Shown here: piece after piece, positions 1-6,889 of the stretch
How positions within the stretch are numbered: the stretch's first letter is position 1
How the letters are laid out: each line of letters begins with the position of its first letter
From: an uncultured Lachnospiraceae bacterium
GTDB taxonomy: Bacteria > Bacillota > Clostridia > Lachnospirales > Lachnospiraceae
Assembly: GCA_910585965.1 (NCBI GenBank)
Contig: CAJUHH010000018.1
Coordinates: forward strand, 4,296-68,295
DNA length: 64,000 nt
Direction: 5' to 3'
Notes under the pieces: model-generated
Told to the model about the DNA's origin: nothing
Database searches by the model: none
What the model saw: the letters and a program-made list of their open reading frames with translations, nothing else
Position numbers and translations under genes: made by a program

Positions 1-170
1 CGCTGCTGGAAAAATACCGGCCCAAATTTTTCCTTCACGGCCATGTACACATGTCCTATGGAAGGGGACATAAGCGGTATGACAAATACCAGGATACCCA
101 TATTATCAATGCCTACGAACGGTGCGTCTTTGAATTTGAAGACAATGACCCCAAGGAGCATATCCGATAA
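1..170 (+). CDS. Metallophosphoesterase, C-terminal fragment (5' end outside window)
   Basis: The reading frame is open from base 3 to the TAA at 168-170 and gives the last 55 residues of a protein. The fragment contains FLHGHVHMSYGR, the last metal-binding GHxH block of calcineurin-like phosphoesterases, followed by INAYERCVFEFE, the usual C-terminal beta strand of these enzymes. The GHVH histidines normally bind the second metal ion. Substrate cannot be told from this piece. It converges on the YihY-family gene with only 7 bases between stop codons. A different metallophosphoesterase is encoded near 43 kb. Confidence 0.75.
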   Translation, partial: LLEKYRPKFFLHGHVHMSYGRGHKRYDKYQDTHIINAYERCVFEFEDNDPKEHIR

Positions 171-177
171 AAAAACG

Positions 178-1038
178 TTACACCCCGCCCTTTTTCCCTT
201 TTTTTACCTCCCTGTAATAGGAAAAAAACTGGTACACCGGCTCGAAATACCGATTAACATAAGCTCCCACCATAATAATATAAATACACATATACAGCCA
301 CAGCATAATGATGACGATCGTCGCCAGATTCCCATATGTGCTGAAATTATTGATTTTTTCCACATAAATGGAAAAAGCCCAGGAAAAGACATTCCATAAG
401 ACCGCCGAAAACACTGCCCCTGGTATCTGGTATACAAACCTTAATTTTTTATTCGGTATGTACGCATACATCATGGCAAACCCGATGATCATAAAGCAAA
501 GCACAAACAACAGACGGAAATTCAACATGAAATCAAAAAATTTCTCCGTCTGGGGGATATAGCGGATCACTCCGTTCACCAGCGCGTTCCCAAATACCAT
601 CACCACGAGGGAAAGCATAATCACCGCCAGAAATAACACCGTATAAAAAGAAGCGATTCCCCTAACCACTATATAATTCCTGTCCTCATCCACATCATTA
701 ATTTCATTTAAGCCCCGGCTCATGGCGAGCATCCCCTTTGCCGCTGACCATAATGTCGTCACCGCCGCAACGGAAAGCACCCCTGCCGACTGGGCGTATA
801 CGTCCCTGATAATGGATACCACAAGGGAATCCACCGCATCCGGTGTCAAGTCCGTAATAAAAGTCATAAGGTTCGCTTCTGTCAATGAAGTGTAAGGAAT
901 AATAGAGCAGAGCAACACCAGCATAGGAATTAAGGACAAAAACAGAAAAAACGTCGTGCTTGCCGCAAATGCGCTTATATTTTTCTTATTCATCTGACGG
1001 CTGAAATCCCTGCCGACATAAATCAACCTTTTTACCAT
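178..1038 (-). CDS. YihY/BrkB family membrane protein
   Basis: This 286-residue protein has about six hydrophobic segments, at roughly residues 25-50, 85-110, 130-160, 175-195, 205-230 and 240-262. It has the family's typical N-terminal stretch (SAFAASTTFFLFLSLIPML) and the LWSAAKGMLAMSRGLN segment. YihY/BrkB proteins are polytopic inner-membrane proteins; despite an old ribonuclease BN label their transport or other function is not settled. The C-terminal tail is short and lysine-rich (KKGKKGG). A GGGAG ribosome binding site precedes the ATG. The gene lies downstream of the SpoIID-domain gene on the same strand. Confidence 0.85.
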   Translation of the reverse strand: MVKRLIYVGRDFSRQMNKKNISAFAASTTFFLFLSLIPMLVLLCSIIPYTSLTEANLMTFITDLTPDAVDSLVVSIIRDVYAQSAGVLSVAAVTTLWSAAKGMLAMSRGLNEINDVDEDRNYIVVRGIASFYTVLFLAVIMLSLVVMVFGNALVNGVIRYIPQTEKFFDFMLNFRLLFVLCFMIIGFAMMYAYIPNKKLRFVYQIPGAVFSAVLWNVFSWAFSIYVEKINNFSTYGNLATIVIIMLWLYMCIYIIMVGAYVNRYFEPVYQFFSYYREVKKGKKGGV

Positions 1039-1093
1039 AAACTCCCATTCCTATCCACACTTTTTCCGGCCGTCATGCGAATATGCAGGCCGT

Positions 1094-3469
1094 TCACTGC
1101 CCGGAACCGTAGACATTCCGTATCTCGCAGGAACGGTAAAAGAAAGTCAGGATTTCATAGGAGCTGAACCCTTTTTTCGCCATCGCCTTCGCCCCGTTCT
1201 GGGACATGCCGACTCCATGCCCATACCCGCCGCCGGACAAACTATATCCTACCACAATATCGTCTTCTTTGCTAGTAGCAATCGAAAAATACCCGCTGGG
1301 AAGCAAGGTGGGGGAAGAGACCTCGCTGCCGTCCTGCCTGACGACCTTGCTCACCCCGTTATTCAGCACGTAGCGTATGTTATGTTCGGAGATAACTTTA
1401 AACGTATTTTCTGTTCCTTCAATCAGCAGTTCATCCGCCACGCCTCCGTTCCCCCTCTTTACAATAGAAATATCCTCCACTTTCCCTAATCGCTTCACCG
1501 GCTTGCTTTCGAATCCCCCGTCATCATTCCTGGTCAGTACCAGCTCGTTATTCACCTCATACCGTTTCTGCATGGCTGCAAGAAGCCGGTCCCCGTCTGC
1601 CTCTCTCGATTCATATGTCCACCGGTACCAGGCCTCCCCGCTTTCATAATCGGAATCATAGGCATTGGAAATAAAGGAAGAAAAATTCCCCTCTTCTGCC
1701 ATCTCCTCTCCATCATGGCCCAGTTCCTCTTCCCCGATGCGCTTCGCCTGCAAATAAGAAGTATCTTCATCATTGCCCGCTTTCCAGATGCCAGCATCCG
1801 TCCCGAATCCGCAGGAAGTGGAATAATAATACGAGCCGCACAGCTCATCGCCATAATACAAAAGGCTCCCGGAGGTTTCCTTTACTGCTTTCGTACATTG
1901 CGCATTTTCCGCGATATTATTATATACCTGATAGCCGGCGCTGTCGTCCACATGGGCTCCGAACCCGGCGATCCCTGAATGCTGCATATGCCGGTATGCA
2001 TAGGTTCTCGCGCAGACGGCCTGGGCTTTCAGCGCTTCCAAAGGATAAGAGGCCGGCATCTCGCTGGGGACCACCGAATATAAATATTCTTCCAGCAGAA
2101 GTTCATTGACCACGACCAGGCCGTCCCCTGTCTTGGCAATCTCCATTTTCCCCCTGTATTCCGGATTGCCCTGCGCCCGCTCCACGGAAAGAAGCTGGAT
2201 TCTCCCGGTCAGCGCTTCCGGTTCGATATAAATCCTTTCGCCGGAAAAAAATTCGCTTCCTCCATCGATGGATACGATATCCCCCGCTTCGTATTCCCGG
2301 CTTTCCATATTTTCATAATCTCCATATCGCAGCGTAAAAGCGGTATCCGCCGTCAGCTCCACCTTCTCATGATAGGCTCCCCTATATCCCGTGTCTTTGA
2401 TCACCACCCTGATATTTTCCATGGCCTCATCCCTTGTCACCAATCCGGCGCAGACTGCCCCGTCTTCCAGCACGAAATCGGTAAAGTCATAGCCGATCCT
2501 CAAATCCGCCCTTCCGCCCGCGCTCAGTTTCCCATACAGCTTATAAACCGCCATATCATCCTGATAAGGGTATTTCCCCTTTCCTTCGATTTCTATGGTT
2601 CCATTTCCTATGCTCAAGAGTTTTCCATTGATCTTTTCTTCTTTGATCTTCACCGACTGCAGCTTTCCGTCCGCAAAGGCCAGATCCCCGATCTGCTCTC
2701 TCTGTCCCGCCTCTGCCTTCCCATAAGGGAATCGGATCTCATATCCTTTATAAAAAACCTGTATTCCATCCCCTTCCTGCGCTTCCACGATCCACATATT
2801 CTTCAGATCCATTCCCCGGCTTGTGATATCCACCGCCGCCAACAGCACATCCTCTTTCTGATATGCCTGGATCCCCTGGTATTTCATATCCTGAAATAAA
2901 TCCGAACGGTAAAAATATTCCCCCTCTTCTGCCAGCAGCCGCCCTTCTGTCATCGCGTTTCCCTCTTCATCCACGACCTCGCTTCCGCATCCGAGTACCG
3001 TTACATTCGTCTTTTGTATCCATTCTTCCAGCCCGAAACAAGCCAGGAGCGCATCATACATCCGATACCAGTCCGTCTGAAGGAATTGGAAATCTTTCCT
3101 ATACTTTTTTTGGTATTCCTTATACAGCTCCTCGACAGCTTCCCGCCTTCCTTCTTCTTCCCCCATCCCTTCTTCCAGATATAAAAGCATCCCGTCCAGC
3201 CAGCCGGAAAACTGCCCGTAAGTGAGAACGCTTTCCCTGTCTGTTTCCAGCAGTTCCCGCCAGCCATCATATGAAGCTGATTTTTCCCCCTCTTCCAGCC
3301 CTTCCTCCATCGCTTCTGCCAGGATCAGCGCATCCTGAAGCCTTATGTACCCGCCCTCCGGCTGTCTGACCATATTCATCCGTATGCTGACCACAAAAAT
3401 GTATCCTATCATCAAACATCCGGCCATAGTCAGCAATATCTTGGCAAGAATCCTGCTATTTTCCTTCAT
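1094..3469 (-). CDS. SpoIID/LytB-domain protein with long N-terminal region
   Basis: The 791-residue product has an N-terminal membrane segment (about residues 5-28). A long acidic extracytoplasmic region follows, then a C-terminal SpoIID/LytB domain from about residue 450. The domain shows EYLYSVVPSEMP, LKAQAVCARTYA and the terminal GHGVGMSQNGAKAMAKKG block. SpoIID proteins are peptidoglycan lytic transglycosylases that act in engulfment; classical SpoIID is about 340 residues, so this is a much larger relative and need not be sporulation-specific. I chose the ATG at 3469 because GGGGGA lies six bases upstream; an in-frame ATG at 3499 has no good ribosome binding site. It lies downstream of the 6S RNA and its terminator. 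Confidence 0.85.
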   Translation of the reverse strand: MKENSRILAKILLTMAGCLMIGYIFVVSIRMNMVRQPEGGYIRLQDALILAEAMEEGLEEGEKSASYDGWRELLETDRESVLTYGQFSGWLDGMLLYLEEGMGEEEGRREAVEELYKEYQKKYRKDFQFLQTDWYRMYDALLACFGLEEWIQKTNVTVLGCGSEVVDEEGNAMTEGRLLAEEGEYFYRSDLFQDMKYQGIQAYQKEDVLLAAVDITSRGMDLKNMWIVEAQEGDGIQVFYKGYEIRFPYGKAEAGQREQIGDLAFADGKLQSVKIKEEKINGKLLSIGNGTIEIEGKGKYPYQDDMAVYKLYGKLSAGGRADLRIGYDFTDFVLEDGAVCAGLVTRDEAMENIRVVIKDTGYRGAYHEKVELTADTAFTLRYGDYENMESREYEAGDIVSIDGGSEFFSGERIYIEPEALTGRIQLLSVERAQGNPEYRGKMEIAKTGDGLVVVNELLLEEYLYSVVPSEMPASYPLEALKAQAVCARTYAYRHMQHSGIAGFGAHVDDSAGYQVYNNIAENAQCTKAVKETSGSLLYYGDELCGSYYYSTSCGFGTDAGIWKAGNDEDTSYLQAKRIGEEELGHDGEEMAEEGNFSSFISNAYDSDYESGEAWYRWTYESREADGDRLLAAMQKRYEVNNELVLTRNDDGGFESKPVKRLGKVEDISIVKRGNGGVADELLIEGTENTFKVISEHNIRYVLNNGVSKVVRQDGSEVSSPTLLPSGYFSIATSKEDDIVVGYSLSGGGYGHGVGMSQNGAKAMAKKGFSSYEILTFFYRSCEIRNVYGSGQ

Positions 3470-3507
3470 CCATAATCCCCCTGTTATTTCCTGTTCCATC
3501 CAATCTT

Positions 3508-3536
3508 ATAAAAAAGCAGCCCCCAAGGCTGCTTTT
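3508..3536 (-). terminator. Rho-independent terminator after the 6S RNA
   Basis: Read on the minus strand, an 8-bp stem (AAGCAGCC/GGCTGCTT) with a five-base loop is followed by TTTTTAT. It lies between the 6S RNA and the SpoIID-domain gene and would end the 6S precursor transcript. Confidence 0.8.
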
Positions 3537-3588
3537 TCTTTTGTAGCATACTACAATATTTTCCCCAAAATGCCGGTTCTTGTACTTT

Positions 3589-3745
3589 GACTCCTAGCCT
3601 AAGCCAGGTGGGTAACCGCAACCTTCCTTTTGTCTTCCCCTCCAATCCTCTAAGAGTGGGGGCTTGACAGCCACAAGGCGATGTAGGAATCCCGTTTAAA
3701 GTAAATGTAGGTTCAAAATAACAAGAGTTATCGCACATTTCAGGT
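3589..3745 (-). ncRNA. ssrS: 6S RNA (SsrS), Firmicutes type
   Basis: On the minus strand the region reads like clostridial 6S RNA. It begins near CCTGAAATGTGCGATAAC, continues with TTTTGAACCTACATTTA, ACGGGATTCCTACATCGCC and GGCTGTCAAGCCCCCAC, and ends with TTACCCACCTGGCTTAGG then CTAGGAGTC. The 5' CCTG and 3' CTAGG ends can pair, as expected for a rod with a central bubble. 6S RNA mimics an open promoter and sequesters housekeeping sigma-factor RNA polymerase in stationary phase. A consensus promoter lies just upstream and a terminator downstream, giving a precursor of about 240 nt. Identification rests on recalled sequence pattern and was not confirmed with a covariance model. Confidence 0.75.
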
Positions 3746-3752
3746 TATTTCT

Positions 3753-3781
3753 ATTATATCCAATCATACTACAAAATACAA
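3753..3781 (-). promoter_or_regulatory. Sigma-A type promoter of the 6S RNA
   Basis: On the minus strand TTGTAT (3776-3781) and a perfect TATAAT (3753-3758) are 17 bases apart. Transcription would start about seven bases downstream, at the predicted 6S 5' end. Confidence 0.75.
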
Positions 3782-3823
3782 CTGCAAATTTTGGTATAAA
3801 TGCAAAATATATGGCAGGGCACA

Positions 3824-4172
3824 TAAATTCATTTTTATAAGCGCCAAGGCATGCCGGGAACGGGGAGGGGCGGTGGCAGAGGGGGACGAGGCTGGGGAGA
3901 AAGGTATTTTCTGCTGGAGCTTCCAATCAGATTTCACTAATGAAATGGGCAAATATAATCAAAACGATCGGGTCGGAAAAAAAGGACATCCTTGTCCTTT
4001 TTTCCTGAAATTGCCATCCATGGCAATTTTACCCTAGATTTCTGACCATTTCATAAGTGAAATGACTGATTGTACGCAACAGCAGAAAATACCTTTCTCC
4101 CCAGCCTCGTCCCCCTCTGCCACCGCCCCTCCCCGTTCCCGGCATGCCTTGGCGCTTATAAAAATGAATTTA
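3824..4172. repeat. Large palindromic element, copy A
   Basis: The arms at 3824-3916 and 4080-4172 are 93-bp perfect inverted repeats flanking a 163-nt core. The left arm is G-rich (GGGGAGGGGCGG). The core has an inner stem (CAATCAG with CTGATTG, and TTTCACTAATGAAAT with ATTTCATAAGTGAAA), a conserved CGATCGGGTCGGAA segment, and two hairpins. One hairpin is GGACATCCTTGTCC inside a longer stem; the other is TTGCCATCCATGGCAA. The element lies between the 3' end of the ABC transporter operon and the 6S promoter. Five further copies occur in this window. It contains no gene that I can support. Confidence 0.9.
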
Positions 4173-4192
4173 CGTATCCGAATATATAATGC

Positions 4193-4948
4193 TTACTCAT
4201 AATAGTATTGTATTCCTTTTTCTGTCCTGACAGGCTTTACTGTTATACCGTATAACTCCTTTATAATATCCGATCCTAAGATCTCCTCCGGCGTTCCGCA
4301 TTGGATGATTTTTCCGTCGCAAACTGCTACGATGCGGTCGGAAATTTTTAAGGCAAGGAGAATATCATGCAGGATGAGGAGGATCGTTTTCCCGCTTTCG
4401 GACAATTTTTTGACCATCTCTGCAAACTTGAACTGCTGTCCGATATCCAGATAGGTGGTCGGCTCGTCCATGGCGATCGCTGGAGCCTGCTGCGCCAGAG
4501 CCATCGCCAGATAGACTTTCTGCCGCATGCCGCCCGAAAGTTCGGCCATCTGCCTGTCAGCCAGTTCTAAGACCCCCATTGCCCGCATGGCTTCCTCCGC
4601 GATCTGAAAATCCGATTCCCGGTATCTTCTTGGATAACTCAGATAAGGAAAACGCCCGTGCAGCGTCATGCGCCCTGCCGATATATCGGGTACATTTTTT
4701 CCCTGCGGCAGGTAGGCGATCCTCCTGGCAATCTCCGCCCGGCTCATTCCTTTTACCGACAGGCCGTCCATCATAATGTCGCCGCCGCTCCATGGAATCA
4801 GTCCCAGCATCGCTTTCAGCAATGTGCTTTTTCCGCTGCCGTTGCTGCCGATTAAAGTCGTTATCTTTCCCTCTTTTGCCTGGAAGCTGACATCATGCAG
4901 GATTTCTGTTTTCCCATACCCTGCCGATATATTTTTCACTTCAATCAT
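4193..4948 (-). CDS. ABC transporter ATP-binding protein (iron-complex type)
   Basis: This 251-residue ATPase has Walker A GSNGSGKST near residue 33, signature LSGGMRQKV near 140, Walker B AIAMDEPTTYLD near 160, and a switch histidine in LLILHDI. It resembles FecE/FepC-type ATPases that energise uptake of ferric siderophores, heme or cobalamin. The start overlaps the permease stop by 8 bases and GGAGG precedes the ATG, so it is the last gene of a translationally coupled operon. Downstream, palindrome A may act as a terminator. Confidence 0.9.
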   Translation of the reverse strand: MIEVKNISAGYGKTEILHDVSFQAKEGKITTLIGSNGSGKSTLLKAMLGLIPWSGGDIMMDGLSVKGMSRAEIARRIAYLPQGKNVPDISAGRMTLHGRFPYLSYPRRYRESDFQIAEEAMRAMGVLELADRQMAELSGGMRQKVYLAMALAQQAPAIAMDEPTTYLDIGQQFKFAEMVKKLSESGKTILLILHDILLALKISDRIVAVCDGKIIQCGTPEEILGSDIIKELYGITVKPVRTEKGIQYYYE

Positions 4949-5942
4949 AGCGGCGCCCTCCTTTGTAACGGACTAAGAGGAAGAGGAAAACGGGGCCTCC
5001 AATGACTGACATCAAAATGCCCACCGGCAATTCGTAGGGCGCGAATGCCAGGCGGGACGCCAGATCGCAAAAAGCCACGAAGCCCGCACCGCATATAGCG
5101 CAAAGAGGCAGCAAATGCCCGCTTTCATTTCCCGTATATCGGCGGACAAAATGCGGCACAATTAATCCGACAAATCCCAGCAGGCCGGCAAAACTTACTG
5201 CTGCGCCGGCCAGCAGGGCGGCAAGAACCAGAAAAACCAGCCGATATTTTCCCACCGGAAGACCGATGCCCCTGGCCGTCTCATCCCCAAGGGCAACCAC
5301 GTCCAGTTCATTGCATAAAGTAAACAGTATTGCCAAAGCAGCCAGAATCAGAATGCCCGCAGGAACCAGCCGGACATAGGAAACGGAAGAAAAGCCGCCC
5401 ACCCGGAAATCAATGCTTAACATCGCAATATCCGTATCCAGGACTGTCACCGATTCGCAGATCGCATTTAAAATACTGTTTAATGCAACTCCGCCTAAAA
5501 TCACAGTGGTTTTGGAGGCACTTGTGCGATAAGAAAATACAGAGATGACGGCGACCGTGATTAAGCTTCCCGCAAAGGCCGCACAGGAAACCGCATAGCC
5601 GGACAAGACCCCTGCCGCGCAGCAGAGCGTCACGCCCAGCCCGGCTCCTGCATTCACGCCGATGATCCCCGGCGATGCCAGCCTGTTCGCCAGCACCGTC
5701 TGAAGTACAGCGCCGGACACCGCCAAAGCGGCTCCGGCCAGCAAGGAGGCAAATGTACGGGGAAGCCTGGCATAAAGCAGGATGCTTCTGCTCATCGCCC
5801 CTTTGTCCCCGGCCAGGATACCGGGCAGATCCGTCGGCAGAAAATAAACGTTTCCAAGGCAGAGGCTCAAAACGGCCACCATCAGGCAGCCTATAACCCC
5901 GGCACATAGAAACAGAAACTGCTTCCGGCTCCTATTTCTCAT
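4941..5942 (-). CDS. FecCD-family ABC transporter permease
   Basis: The 333-residue protein is strongly hydrophobic with about ten membrane segments. It carries the family's ARLPRTFASLLAGAALAVSG near the N-terminus and GLLGFVGLIVPHFVRR, the cytoplasmic loop that contacts the ATPase. FecCD/BtuC permeases form the membrane channel for iron complexes or cobalamin. I chose the ATG at 5942 because GGAGGAG lies seven bases upstream; this start overlaps the binding-protein stop by 11 bases. In-frame ATGs at 5987 and 5966 would lie deeper inside the upstream gene. Confidence 0.9.
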   Translation of the reverse strand: MRNRSRKQFLFLCAGVIGCLMVAVLSLCLGNVYFLPTDLPGILAGDKGAMSRSILLYARLPRTFASLLAGAALAVSGAVLQTVLANRLASPGIIGVNAGAGLGVTLCCAAGVLSGYAVSCAAFAGSLITVAVISVFSYRTSASKTTVILGGVALNSILNAICESVTVLDTDIAMLSIDFRVGGFSSVSYVRLVPAGILILAALAILFTLCNELDVVALGDETARGIGLPVGKYRLVFLVLAALLAGAAVSFAGLLGFVGLIVPHFVRRYTGNESGHLLPLCAICGAGFVAFCDLASRLAFAPYELPVGILMSVIGGPVFLFLLVRYKGGRRYD

Positions 5943-6879
5943 ATAGAATCTCCTCCAGCTTTTCATAAGCTTCCGCCCACCGCGCATTCGGCTTCAGATT
6001 GTACAGATGCTTGTCCAGGAAATACACCTGTTCCTTTTTTACGGCTTCCAGCTCGCTCCAAAGAGGATTCTCCCGAAACATATTTTTAATATTCTCCTTC
6101 GTTCCCTCCGTATCGTCGCCCGACTGCACGATCAGTATTTTGTCCGGATTCAGAAGCATAATGCTCTCCAGGCTTAAATTCTCCAGCAGGCTCTCATCGC
6201 TGTCGGCAATATTCACGCACCCAAAGCTTTCCAGCATTTCGCCCAACACATTTCCTTCATTTTTCTTGGCACGTATGCTCGTGGCGGAGGCCCGCATCAT
6301 CAAAACTGTCTGCTCCGGCCTGTCCGCATTGCGCTCCAGTATTTCATCAATCTGTTTCTGGATATTGGTTCCATATTCCTCATAGCGCTCCGGCATTCCC
6401 GTAATATCCGTACATATTTTCAGCATCCGCAAATAATCTTCAAAACAGGAAACATCGAAATACGCCACCGTAATTCCTGCTCCCTCTATGGCCTCCTGCC
6501 ATTCGAGGTGCTGGGGCGTATTCGTGCTGGCAAGCACGAAATCAGGATTGCCAGAGAGCAGCAGCTCCAGGCTGAGCCTCTTGGTAGCGCCCAGATTGAC
6601 CGTATCTTCTGCCAGAGGCAGATCCAAGTCGTCAAAGGCATCTTCCGGCGCGGCACAGACATTTCCCCCTGCCAGTATCCACATATCCGCATAGCTTCCT
6701 AACAATACGGCAGTCCGTTCATAAGAATCCACAGAAACCTCCCGCCCCAGATCGTCCGTAAACGTATATCCGCCTTCTACAGGCTGCTCTCCTGCCGTCC
6801 GGCCGCAAGCGGCCAGGCAGCAGAAAGAAGCCGTCATTACTGCTAAAATCATATACCATTTTTTCATAATCATCCTCAT
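5932..6879 (-). CDS. ABC transporter substrate-binding lipoprotein (iron-complex type)
   Basis: This 315-residue protein starts with a lipoprotein signal ending in the lipobox CLAAC (Cys at about residue 25). It continues as a TroA/BtuF-like binding protein: FTDDLGREVSV, the helix-rich centre, and a C-terminal NPLWSELEAVKKEQVYFLD block typical of Fe-siderophore and cobalamin binders. It would capture the ligand outside the membrane for the two downstream genes. The ligand cannot be named from sequence. An alternative start four codons later (MKKW) also has a ribosome binding site. The gene follows the flavoprotein fusion by 10 bases, so the four genes are probably one operon. Confidence 0.88.
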   Translation of the reverse strand: MRMIMKKWYMILAVMTASFCCLAACGRTAGEQPVEGGYTFTDDLGREVSVDSYERTAVLLGSYADMWILAGGNVCAAPEDAFDDLDLPLAEDTVNLGATKRLSLELLLSGNPDFVLASTNTPQHLEWQEAIEGAGITVAYFDVSCFEDYLRMLKICTDITGMPERYEEYGTNIQKQIDEILERNADRPEQTVLMMRASATSIRAKKNEGNVLGEMLESFGCVNIADSDESLLENLSLESIMLLNPDKILIVQSGDDTEGTKENIKNMFRENPLWSELEAVKKEQVYFLDKHLYNLKPNARWAEAYEKLEEILYEK

Positions 6880-6889
6880 TCTACCTCTG

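Noticed and set aside
3484..3738. Minus-strand open frame across the 6S RNA and its terminator
   Set aside because: The sequence is explained by the 6S RNA, its promoter and terminator.
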